The translations under genes and the position numbers were made by a program. This document shows positions 34,482 through 42,441 of a stretch of 44,474 bases of DNA, one piece after another (the first letter of the stretch is position 1; the number at the start of each line of letters is the position of its first letter). The notes under the pieces are model-generated. The model was not told the origin of the DNA. It was given only the letters and a program-made list of their open reading frames with translations, and made no database searches. The DNA comes from an uncultured Peptococcaceae bacterium (GTDB lineage Bacteria > Bacillota > Peptococcia > Peptococcales > Peptococcaceae): assembly GCA_937976375.1 (NCBI GenBank), contig CALJRU010000057.1, forward strand, positions 1 to 44,474, in the 5' to 3' direction.

Positions 34482-35450
34482 ATGAGACTCAATAGAATGA
34501 TAAAAAAATTAAAAGCATTATCCCTTCTGCAAAAAATTGTGATTGGACTGTTTGTCCTGAGCTTTTTGATTGTCACGGGAAACAGTGCCTATAGCATGAT
34601 TCATCAGCACCTGATCAAGACGATGACCGTTGGTGCAGAGTATACGGATGTCGTGTACAGCGATTATGGATTCATTCAGGCGGAAGAATCCTTGATCACG
34701 CCGAAGGTGTCCGGATCGGTAGACATTGCAGTGGACGAAGGGACGCGTGCGCCGAAGAACCATGAGGTTTTTTCGGTCACGACCACGGACGATGATGGAA
34801 AAAGCAAAACAGAACCTTATTATGCGCCGATCTCCGGCATTGTGAGCTATCATATTGATGGCTATGAAAATATGTCGGACATTGACGAGATTAAGGACCT
34901 TGATTTTCGTAGCATATATGAAGATACATTCACAAGCGATGGAAAAACGAACGCGTCCAAGGACGCTGTCGCCGGCGAAGTCTATGCGAAGGTGATTGAC
35001 AATCTGAAAGAAGCCTACATTTATATGGCATATAATTCGGACGACAATCAATTCTTCAATGACGAAGGCGATACTTTGCGCATTCGTTTTCCAGAATTAA
35101 ACGAATCAACGACAGGAACCGTCGAAGAAATCATTGACAACGGGGATGGGAACAAATTCTGTAAAATTGCGCTCGGCCCTGTGAGTGAAACATTTTTGAC
35201 GAACCGAGTGGTACAGGCGGAAATCTATCAGGTTGAGACAAGCACGCTGAATCTTGCAAAAGATGTTCTTGTTTACAACGATGGCGATGCAGGCGTCTAT
35301 GTCGTGTCAAACGGCAAGGTGCAGTGGCAGTCTGTCAAGGTGATCAAAGAGGATGATGACCAGGTTGAATGTGAGACTTTGCCGGAAGGCACCGTCGTTG
35401 TCCTGACGCCGAACCGTGTATCACCTGGGGATGTTGTGAAAGGATCGTAA
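34482..35450 (+). CDS. HlyD-like membrane adaptor protein of the division cluster
   Basis: This 322-residue protein has a short cytoplasmic N-terminus, one transmembrane helix near residues 17-40 (IVIGLFVLSFLIVTGNSAYS) and an extracellular domain with lipoyl/barrel-sandwich halves (DYGFIQAEESLITPKVSGSV near 64, YYAPISGIVSYHIDG near 114). The C-terminal strand-rich part VLTPNRVSPGDVV is typical of HlyD-type adaptors. Proteins of this type often stand before yggS and sepF in clostridia; their role is not known, so no transport substrate is given. The start at 34482 follows AGAGAGG. yggS follows after 5 bases. Confidence 0.7.
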   Translation: MRLNRMIKKLKALSLLQKIVIGLFVLSFLIVTGNSAYSMIHQHLIKTMTVGAEYTDVVYSDYGFIQAEESLITPKVSGSVDIAVDEGTRAPKNHEVFSVTTTDDDGKSKTEPYYAPISGIVSYHIDGYENMSDIDEIKDLDFRSIYEDTFTSDGKTNASKDAVAGEVYAKVIDNLKEAYIYMAYNSDDNQFFNDEGDTLRIRFPELNESTTGTVEEIIDNGDGNKFCKIALGPVSETFLTNRVVQAEIYQVETSTLNLAKDVLVYNDGDAGVYVVSNGKVQWQSVKVIKEDDDQVECETLPEGTVVVLTPNRVSPGDVVKGS

Positions 35451-35455
35451 TATAC

Positions 35456-36151
35456 ATGTCTATTGCAGAAAATCTTGAAACCATACACCAACACATTGCG
35501 AATGATTGCAAATCACGCCATGCAGACAATGGCGATGTGAAGCTCATCGCAGTCAGCAAATATCATACCGTTGAAGAAATTAAGGAAGCCTATAAGGATG
35601 GCCAGCGTGCGTTTGGCGAAAACCGCGTGCAGGAGCTTCTGCCAAAGATTGAGGCTCTGGCTGAAGCGGGTGATACAGGCATCGAATGGCATCTTATCGG
35701 CCATTTGCAGAAAAACAAGGTGCGCCAGGTTGTGGGCAAGGTTGCCATGATTCAATCGGTGGACAGCATCGGCTTATTGGAAGAAATTGAAAAGCGCGCC
35801 GTGCAGCATGACTGCAACGTTGATATTTTATTGCAGGTCAATGTTGCACAGGAAGAACAGAAGTCTGGCATTGCCTTTGAAGACATTGATGCCTTTGTTG
35901 CAGAAATGCCAAAGATGTCGCATGTTTTTCTGAAGGGGCTGATGTTTATTGCGCCAAATTTGGACAATAAGGACGACTTGCGCCCTTACTTCAAGAAGAT
36001 GAATGATAAATTTCAGCAGCTGAAAGCCCAGAATATCGACCACGTCGAGATGGTGTGGCTTTCAATGGGGATGAGCGGTGACTATGAGGTCGCTGTATCG
36101 GAAGGCGCCAATATGGTGCGTATTGGCAGTGCAGTGTTTAACACAAAATAA
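35456..36151 (+). CDS. yggS: YggS/PLPBP family pyridoxal phosphate homeostasis protein
   Basis: This 231-residue protein has a single alanine racemase-like TIM barrel. The PLP lysine is in KLIAVSKYHT near residues 29-38. FGENRVQELLPKIE (about 53-66), WHLIGHLQKNK near 80-90, and SMGMSGDYEVAV and RIGSAVF at the end complete the family pattern. It keeps free PLP low and affects amino acid metabolism. It lies in the yggS-sepF-yggT-ylmH cluster common to Bacillota, 12 bases before sepF. Confidence 0.95.
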   Translation: MSIAENLETIHQHIANDCKSRHADNGDVKLIAVSKYHTVEEIKEAYKDGQRAFGENRVQELLPKIEALAEAGDTGIEWHLIGHLQKNKVRQVVGKVAMIQSVDSIGLLEEIEKRAVQHDCNVDILLQVNVAQEEQKSGIAFEDIDAFVAEMPKMSHVFLKGLMFIAPNLDNKDDLRPYFKKMNDKFQQLKAQNIDHVEMVWLSMGMSGDYEVAVSEGANMVRIGSAVFNTK

Positions 36152-36163
36152 TGGAGGTAAACC

Positions 36164-36694
36164 ATGGGGATTAAAGATACATTGATGAATTCGCTGGGAT
36201 TTCAGGATCAAAACGACGACGAATACCAGTACGAAGAGGATTATGGCTACGACGAACCAGAATACGAAGAAGAACCACAAAAACCACAGAAATCTTCTTC
36301 CATGTTTGGTTTCCGTTCTTCATCGGACAACGATTCAAGCGATTACGGCAGCAACTATGGCAACAATATGCGTATTGTGCTTCTGCAGCCAAACCGTTTT
36401 GAAGAAGCACAGAATATTGCCGGTTATCTTTTAGACAATAAGGTGGTTGTCTTCGATTTGCAGGAATGCGATGTGGACACCGCCATTAACATTGTTAACT
36501 TTGTCAGCGGGGCAATCTATGCCCTCAATGGCTCTATTCAGAAAATCAATGACCGTGGGGCGATCTTTGTGGCAGTGCCTCCAACCGTTTCTATGGACAA
36601 CGAACTGCGCGTTGGCCTTGGCGATGACGATTATGGGGTCAATATTGCTGATTGGGTCAATCGTACGCATACCAAAGCAGAATTCCAAGGCTGA
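36164..36694 (+). CDS. sepF: Cell division protein SepF
   Basis: This 176-residue protein has the N-terminal amphipathic membrane-binding helix MGIKDTLMNSLGF, a long acidic and tyrosine-rich linker (residues 15-65, DDEYQYEEDYGYDEPEYEEE), and the C-terminal SepF core (RIVLLQPNRFEEAQNIAGYL near 70-89, FVSGAIYALNG near 113-123). It anchors FtsZ filaments to the membrane. GGAGG precedes the start. The linker is longer and more acidic than in Bacillus. Confidence 0.94.
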   Translation: MGIKDTLMNSLGFQDQNDDEYQYEEDYGYDEPEYEEEPQKPQKSSSMFGFRSSSDNDSSDYGSNYGNNMRIVLLQPNRFEEAQNIAGYLLDNKVVVFDLQECDVDTAINIVNFVSGAIYALNGSIQKINDRGAIFVAVPPTVSMDNELRVGLGDDDYGVNIADWVNRTHTKAEFQG

Positions 36695-36708
36695 TTGGAG
36701 GAGCTTAA

Positions 36709-36987
36709 ATGGCAGTCTATACCATTTATAAGGCCATACGTCTTGCTTTTCGTCTGTACGAATTTATTCTTTTGGCGCGTATCTTGCTGACCTGGACCAA
36801 CATCAGTCCGTACAACAGCAAGATTGCACGTTTCTTATGTGATTTAACCGACCCATTTTTGGCAAAAATTGAGCAGTATATGCCGCGGGCACTGCTGGCA
36901 CCATTGAATTTTTCGCCAATCGTTGCCTTCTTGCTTTTAAGTGTTGTAGAAAGCATCATTTATCGCTTGCTGTTTTTGTTTATGTAG
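36709..36987 (+). CDS. yggT: YggT family membrane protein
   Basis: This 92-residue protein has two hydrophobic helices, about residues 12-28 and 66-90, around the family segment LARILLTWTNISPYN and LCDLTDPFLAKIEQYMP. YggT proteins are linked to division and osmotic balance, without a proven mechanism. The order with sepF and ylmH is conserved. GGAGG lies 8 bases before the start. Confidence 0.9.
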   Translation: MAVYTIYKAIRLAFRLYEFILLARILLTWTNISPYNSKIARFLCDLTDPFLAKIEQYMPRALLAPLNFSPIVAFLLLSVVESIIYRLLFLFM

Positions 36988-36996
36988 AGAAATCGT

Positions 36997-37740
36997 ATGC
37001 TGACTTTTGAAAAATATCTTGCTGACTTAATCCGGCAGACGACCGTCGAATGGCGGGACGTTCTGACGGATTTTATGCCTCGTGAGCAAATAGAGGACCA
37101 TCTCGACGCGCTGATTGGCGCCGGCGTGCATTACCGCATTGACGGCGGCTACGACGATGCAGAACGGGTGCGCCTGTTTATGACGATGTTTGACGGTGTT
37201 GAACCGAGCCGCGATGACATGCACATTGGCATTGTGGCTTTCACCGGCAATACGAAGTTCATCAATTTTTCTCACCGCGACTGTCTGGGTGCTTTGATGA
37301 GCCTCGGTTTTGACCGGCGCTGCATCGGCGACATCATCGTGCGCGAGAATGGCTTTGATGTGCTGACCAATTCGGAGATCGATGATTTTCTCCTGATGAG
37401 CGCGCTGAGCATTCGCCGTGTGCCGATGCACGCCAAGAAGCTGTCTTTCGACACCTGGCAGGCGCCGGAACGCACGCTGAAAACGATGTCCATTCTTGTG
37501 GCGCAGACGCGCTTGGACGCCATCATTGCCAAAGTGTTCAATCTCTCGCGCAGCCAGGCGGCGGAGCATATTCGCGCCGGGCTGGTGCAGGTGGACCATC
37601 AGCCAACCACCAATGTCAGCCGCATGTGCGAAGCGGGACAGATCGTCACCGTGCGCGGCAAAGGCAAGTTTGTGGTGCAGGAAGTGGAAGGGCTCAGCAA
37701 AAAAGGCAAAACCAAGTTAAGCATTGGTAAATATGTATAA
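36997..37740 (+). CDS. ylmH: YlmH RNA-binding S4-domain protein
   Basis: This 247-residue protein has an N-terminal YlmH region (VGIVAFTGNTKFINFSHRD is close to the family form, residues about 82-101; LGFDRRCIGDIIV near 105-117). A C-terminal S4 RNA-binding domain follows near residues 170-235 (RLDAIIAKVFNLSRSQAAEH). YlmH binds stalled 50S subunits and takes part in ribosome rescue beside RqcH in Bacillus. The start is 10 bases after yggT. The divIVA gene that usually follows is missing; the ileS T-box comes next. Confidence 0.93.
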   Translation: MLTFEKYLADLIRQTTVEWRDVLTDFMPREQIEDHLDALIGAGVHYRIDGGYDDAERVRLFMTMFDGVEPSRDDMHIGIVAFTGNTKFINFSHRDCLGALMSLGFDRRCIGDIIVRENGFDVLTNSEIDDFLLMSALSIRRVPMHAKKLSFDTWQAPERTLKTMSILVAQTRLDAIIAKVFNLSRSQAAEHIRAGLVQVDHQPTTNVSRMCEAGQIVTVRGKGKFVVQEVEGLSKKGKTKLSIGKYV

Positions 37741-37747
37741 TGGCATC

Positions 37748-37776
37748 TTGACAAAGAAAGATGTATCCAGTAGACT
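37748..37776 (+). promoter_or_regulatory. ileS promoter
   Basis: TTGACA at 37748-37753, 17 bases, then TAGACT at 37771-37776. It stands just after the ylmH stop codon. Confidence 0.65.
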
Positions 37777-37782
37777 TTCTAT

Positions 37783-38017
37783 TGTATAAAAAAGCTGTGA
37801 ACGGAACTGTTAACAGGGCCTTGTTTTCTAGCGAATCCATGTTGGTGGAAGATGGATAAAGCAAGCTGTTATGAATCATCCGTGAGCCGCGACCTGAAAC
37901 AACAGTAGGGAAGCCGTGTGATCTGCGTTAAAGATTGCTGAGTGTTTATGGCCATGCCATAAATATGAGGGTGGTACCGCGATTCAAACTCGTCCCTTGT
38001 GGGATGAGTTTTTTTAT
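37783..38017 (+). promoter_or_regulatory. T-box riboswitch, isoleucine specific, before ileS
   Basis: The T-box core GAGGGTGGTACCGCG is at 37967-37981. The terminator AAACTCGTCCC (37986-37996) pairs with GGGATGAGTTT (38001-38011), with a T run after. The specifier region reads GA-ATC-ATC at 37873-37880; either ATC triplet means isoleucine. Uncharged tRNA-Ile would allow ileS expression. Confidence 0.9.
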
Positions 38018-38037
38018 TTTTTATGAGAGGTGACATT

Positions 38038-40839
38038 ATGTCTAACAAAGAGGAAAAAGATTATAGTGAAACATTAAATCTGCCAAAAACAGATTTTCCG
38101 ATGCGTGGCAATCTGCCAAAGAATGAACCAAGCATTCTGGATTTCTGGAAAGATATTGATATTTACGGCAAGATTCAAAAGAAGAATGCCGGCCATCAAA
38201 AATTCGTGCTTCATGACGGCCCTCCATACGCCAATGGCGAAATCCATCTCGGCCATACCATGAACAAAGTCCTGAAGGACATCATCGTGAAGTCCAAGAC
38301 CCTCCAGGGTTATGATGCACCATATGTACCAGGCTGGGACACCCACGGGCTGCCAATCGAGCTGAAGGCCATCGAAAACACCGGCCTTGACGCCAAGACC
38401 GACGACGTTGTTGGCTTCCGCAATGCCTGCGCCGACTACGCCTTGAAATACGTCGACATTCAGCGTGAAGGCTTCAAGCGCCTGGGCGTGCGCGGGGACT
38501 GGGATCATCCATACCTCACCTTAAAGCCAGAATTTGAAGCCCGCGAAATCGGCATCTTCGGCGAAATGGCCAAGAAGGGCTACATCTACAAAGGCACCAA
38601 GCCTGTTTACTGGTGCCCTCACTGCCACACCGCGCTGGCTGAAGCTGAAATCGAATACGGCGAAGAAAAATCCCCATCCATCTATGTTCGCTTCAAGGTC
38701 ACCGATGCCAAGGGCAAATTCTCTGAAGACAACGCTTACTTCGTCATTTGGACCACCACCCCTTGGACCCTGCCAGCCAACGAAGCCATCTGCCTGAACC
38801 CAGAATTTGAATATCAGCTCTTGAACTTTGATGGTGAACGCTATGTCATGGCCAAAGAACTGGTGGAAACCGTTGTCAAAGAAATCGGCCTGCCTGAAAA
38901 CTACACCGTTGAAGGCGAATGGCTGGGCAAAGACTTGGAATACATCGTTTGCAAGCACCCATTCCTGGATCGTGACTCCCTCGTTATCAATGGCACCCAT
39001 GTTACCTTGGATGCTGGTACTGGCTGCGTTCACACTGCACCTGGCCATGGGGTCGATGACTATGTGGTTGGTCAGCGTTATCATCTGCCAATTCTTTCTC
39101 CAATGGACGGCGACGGTGTGCTCACCGAAGAAGCAGGCCCATTTGCCGGCATGAAGACCGACGATGCCAACAAGGCCATCTGCCAGCACATGGAAGAAAG
39201 CGGCGCGCTCCTCAAGCTCAGCTTCTTCAAGCACCAATACCCACACTGCTGGCGCTGCGGCACCCCAACCTTGTTCCGTGCCACCAACCAGTGGTTTGCA
39301 TCCATCGACGGCTTCCGCGAAAAAGCCCTTGATCAGATCGAAAACCACATCAAATTTACACCAGAATGGGGCAAAGACCGCCTCTACAACATGATTCGTG
39401 ACCGCGGCGACTGGTGCATTTCCCGTCAGCGTGTCTGGGGTGTGCCAATCCCTGTATTCTACTGCGAAGACTGCGGCGAAACCATCCTCGATGACGCAAC
39501 CATCGCCAGCGTTCAGGAAAAGGTGCGCGAACACGGCACCAACTGCTGGTTCAGCATGAGCACCGAAGAACTCATGCCAGAAGGCTACAAGTGCCCTAAG
39601 TGCGGCGGCACCCATTTCCGCAAAGAAACCGACATCATGGACGTTTGGTTCGACTCTGGCTCCAGCCATGAAGGCGTGCTGCGCGCAGAATCTGAAGATC
39701 TCTGGCCAGCCGATCTCTATCTCGAAGGCAGCGACCAGCACAGAGGCTGGTTCAACTCTTCACTCTGCACCTCTGTGGCTGTTTATGGTCAGGCGCCATA
39801 TAAGGGCCTCTTGACCCACGGCTTCCTCGTTGACGAAAAAGGCAACAAGATGAGTAAGTCCAAGGGCAATGGTGTCGATCCTAAGGACGTTATCAAACAG
39901 AATGGTGCAGACATCCTGCGTCTCTGGGTGGCATCTTCCGACTACCGCAGCGACGTATCGGTCAGCCATGGCATCATCAAGCAGGTTGCCGACGCTTATC
40001 GTAAGATCAGAAACACCTTCCGTTTCATGCTCAGCAACATCTCTGACTTTGATGTGCGCAAGGACCGCGTGCCATACGATCAGATGCCAGAATTGGACCG
40101 CTGGATCATGGGCCGTTTTGTCGATCTCGTTGCCAAAGCAAAGGACAGCTACAATGCCTATGACTTCCATGTCATCTATCGCACCATCTTCAACTTCTGC
40201 AACACCGATCTGAGTGCTGTTTATTTCAGCATCATCAAAGACCGTCTCTATTCCAGCAAGGTGGACGATCCTGCACGCCGCAGCTGCCAGACGGTGCTCT
40301 ATGACATGTGCTTGGCACTGGATATCGTGCTTTCTCCAATTCTCTCCTTCACCACCGAAGAAGTGTTCCGCTACATCGACATGGACAACAAGCCAGAATC
40401 TGTTCAGCTCTGCGATTGGCCAACATTTGACATCGCTGGTGTTGACGAAGCCCTCGATAAGAAGTGGAGCGCCCTCATGAGCTTCCGCAACGAAGTCATG
40501 AAACCTCTCGAAAGTGCACGTAAGGACAAGAAGATCGGGAACTCTCTCGATGCGAAGATGACTCTCTATCTTGGCAGCGAACTGAATGACATCAAAGAAG
40601 CACTGGCCGACATGGACATGGCACCAGAAGACTTCTTCATCGTCAGCCAGCTGGCCATCGAAGACATCGCCAATGCACCAGCAGACGCTGAAAAGAGTGA
40701 AGCCTTTGACAACCTTGCTGTCAAAATTGACCAAGCAAGCGGCCACAAGTGCGCACGCTGCTGGAAGTATTCTGAAACCGTCGGCGCTGACAGCGAACAT
40801 CCTGATGTTTGCGAACGCTGCGCCAGCGTGCTTCAATAA
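38038..40839 (+). CDS. ileS: Isoleucyl-tRNA synthetase
   Basis: This 933-residue class I synthetase charges tRNA-Ile and edits valine. The HIGH motif is HLGH at residues 70-73 (PPYANGEIHLGH), KMSKS is near 604, and the editing domain lies about 190-400 (WTTTPWTLPANEAI). The C-terminal zinc finger with CARCW and CERC is intact, as in eubacterial-type IleRS. The start 38038 follows GAGAGGTG; the ATG at 38023 has no spacing to a ribosome binding site. The gene is transcribed alone after the T-box. lspA does not follow. Confidence 0.97.
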   Translation: MSNKEEKDYSETLNLPKTDFPMRGNLPKNEPSILDFWKDIDIYGKIQKKNAGHQKFVLHDGPPYANGEIHLGHTMNKVLKDIIVKSKTLQGYDAPYVPGWDTHGLPIELKAIENTGLDAKTDDVVGFRNACADYALKYVDIQREGFKRLGVRGDWDHPYLTLKPEFEAREIGIFGEMAKKGYIYKGTKPVYWCPHCHTALAEAEIEYGEEKSPSIYVRFKVTDAKGKFSEDNAYFVIWTTTPWTLPANEAICLNPEFEYQLLNFDGERYVMAKELVETVVKEIGLPENYTVEGEWLGKDLEYIVCKHPFLDRDSLVINGTHVTLDAGTGCVHTAPGHGVDDYVVGQRYHLPILSPMDGDGVLTEEAGPFAGMKTDDANKAICQHMEESGALLKLSFFKHQYPHCWRCGTPTLFRATNQWFASIDGFREKALDQIENHIKFTPEWGKDRLYNMIRDRGDWCISRQRVWGVPIPVFYCEDCGETILDDATIASVQEKVREHGTNCWFSMSTEELMPEGYKCPKCGGTHFRKETDIMDVWFDSGSSHEGVLRAESEDLWPADLYLEGSDQHRGWFNSSLCTSVAVYGQAPYKGLLTHGFLVDEKGNKMSKSKGNGVDPKDVIKQNGADILRLWVASSDYRSDVSVSHGIIKQVADAYRKIRNTFRFMLSNISDFDVRKDRVPYDQMPELDRWIMGRFVDLVAKAKDSYNAYDFHVIYRTIFNFCNTDLSAVYFSIIKDRLYSSKVDDPARRSCQTVLYDMCLALDIVLSPILSFTTEEVFRYIDMDNKPESVQLCDWPTFDIAGVDEALDKKWSALMSFRNEVMKPLESARKDKKIGNSLDAKMTLYLGSELNDIKEALADMDMAPEDFFIVSQLAIEDIANAPADAEKSEAFDNLAVKIDQASGHKCARCWKYSETVGADSEHPDVCERCASVLQ

Positions 40840-40852
40840 TCTTTAACATTCC

Positions 40853-40889
40853 AAGCCTGGGAAAGGAAACTTTCTCAGGCTTTTTTTGT
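40853..40889 (+). terminator. Intrinsic terminator after ileS
   Basis: AAGCCTGGGAAAG (40853-40865) pairs with CTTTCTCAGGCTT (40870-40882) with one G-U pair, loop GAAA, then a T run. Confidence 0.85.
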
Positions 40890-41116
40890 GCGCCATTACA
40901 CTGAGAATGAACAATTGTCCCCGACTGATAAAAAAGTACGTGTAGGGTGTATTAAATTATTCGATTGACGGACGAGGGGTTCTCTCTGGCCTTCACTAAA
41001 AAAGTATGTCATAATTAAATGTATTGGTTGAGAACTTCTATTGTGAAGTTTTCTCTGAAATTATTGCAGAAGGGGGAAGCAGGCGAGCTTTATTTAGAAG
41101 CCTGCATCAAAGCAGT
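40890..41116 (+). promoter_or_regulatory. Upstream region and leader of sstT
   Basis: No gene is visible. Possible promoter words are TTCACT at 40992 with AT-rich sequence near 41010-41020, but no good pair exists. The leader carries small inverted repeats, such as AGAACTTC with GAAGTTTTCT near 41030-41055 and GCAGGC with GCCTGC near 41080-41106, and a GAAGGGGGAAG at 41070-41080 that lies too far from the ATG. Confidence 0.35.
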
Positions 41117-42391
41117 ATGAGTATTAAAGCAGTATTTCACAAATGGAACAGCATTAGCCTCGTAAAACGCATTGTTTGCGGACTGATCATTGGTATCATC
41201 TTGGGGCTGGTTGTTCCGCAAGCCTCAGGTATTTCCATTTTAGGGGACCTTTTCGTCGGCGCCTTAAAGGGGATTGCGCCCGTCTTGGTCTTCTTCCTTG
41301 TCATGAGTGCACTGTCAAACATGGCAGCTGGTCAGCGTACCAATATGAAGACGATCGTTGTTCTTTACATCATTGGGAACTTGACCGCAGCCTTTGTAGC
41401 GGTGCTGGGGCATTATGCCTTCCCGCTCACCATGACCCTTGCATCTGGTGCTGACGTTGGCGATGTGGCACCGCCAAGCGGCGTTGTAGAAGTGCTGACC
41501 AATCTCTTAATGAATCTGGTCGACAACCCGGTCAATGCCATCGTTAACGCCAATTACATCGGTATCCTTTTCTGGTCCATCATTTTTGGGCTGGCTCTGA
41601 AAAAAGCTGGCGAAGGCACCAAAAATGTGCTGCAGAACATCTCCGATGCCACATCCATTGCCGTTCAGTGGGTCATCAGTTTCGCGCCATTCGGTATCTT
41701 GGGGCTGATCTTCACGACCATTTCTGAACAAGGCCTGAGCGCTCTCGTTGGCTATGGCAAGCTGATCCTGCTGTTGGTCGGGGCAATGGCTGTTGTCGCG
41801 TTGATCGTCAACCCAATCATTGCTTTCATTTGCATTCGCAAGAACCCATATCCATTGGTGTTCACCTGCCTCAAGGAAAGTTTTGTCACCGCGTTCTTTA
41901 CACGCAGTTCTGCAGCAAACATTCCTGTCAACATGGAGCTCTGCAAAAAGCTGAATCTTGATGACGACACCTATTCTATCTCGATTCCACTTGGCTCTGC
42001 CGTTAACATGGCAGGGGCAGCCATCACCATTTCTACCATGGCGCTGTCCGCAGCCACCACACTGGGCATCCATGTTTCCTTTGGCACAGCGCTGATCATG
42101 TGTGTGCTGGCAGCCGCCAGCGCAGCAGGCGCATCTGGTGTCGCAGGCGGATCTTTGCTCTTGATTCCATTGGCCTGCAGCCTGTTCAACATTCCAAACG
42201 ACATTGCCATGCAGGTTGTTGGTGTCGGTTTCATCATCGGGGTCATCCAGGACTCCTGCGAAACTGGGATCAACTCCTCCACAGACGTTCTCTTTACAGC
42301 TTGTGCTGAATTCCGTGACCGTCGACTTCATCCAGAACGCTATAAAGGAAAACCAGAAGCACGCATGAAAGTGCCAAAAGGCGAATTCTAA
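41117..42391 (+). CDS. sstT: Sodium-dependent serine/threonine symporter SstT
   Basis: This 424-residue transporter of the dicarboxylate/amino acid:cation symporter family has about eight membrane segments and two hairpins. The first helix is VKRIVCGLIIGIILGLVVPQ near residues 17-36. The substrate-binding serine-rich loop is AFFTRSSAANIPVNMELC near 266-283, with GSAVNMAGAA near 302-311 and GASGVAGGSLL near 341-351. It imports serine and threonine with sodium. The start 41117 (MSIKAVFHKW) is chosen because the family begins at this point; the ribosome binding site is weak. A bidirectional terminator follows. Confidence 0.92.
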   Translation: MSIKAVFHKWNSISLVKRIVCGLIIGIILGLVVPQASGISILGDLFVGALKGIAPVLVFFLVMSALSNMAAGQRTNMKTIVVLYIIGNLTAAFVAVLGHYAFPLTMTLASGADVGDVAPPSGVVEVLTNLLMNLVDNPVNAIVNANYIGILFWSIIFGLALKKAGEGTKNVLQNISDATSIAVQWVISFAPFGILGLIFTTISEQGLSALVGYGKLILLLVGAMAVVALIVNPIIAFICIRKNPYPLVFTCLKESFVTAFFTRSSAANIPVNMELCKKLNLDDDTYSISIPLGSAVNMAGAAITISTMALSAATTLGIHVSFGTALIMCVLAAASAAGASGVAGGSLLLIPLACSLFNIPNDIAMQVVGVGFIIGVIQDSCETGINSSTDVLFTACAEFRDRRLHPERYKGKPEARMKVPKGEF

Positions 42392-42395
42392 AAAT

Positions 42396-42437
42396 AAAAA
42401 AGCAGTTTTGTTCCATGCGAACAAAACTGCTTTTTTT
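42396..42437. terminator. Bidirectional terminator between sstT and the amidohydrolase
   Basis: GCAGTTTTGTTC (42402-42413) pairs perfectly with GAACAAAACTGC (42419-42430), with A and T runs on the two sides. It serves both converging genes. Confidence 0.9.
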
Positions 42438-42441
42438 ATAA

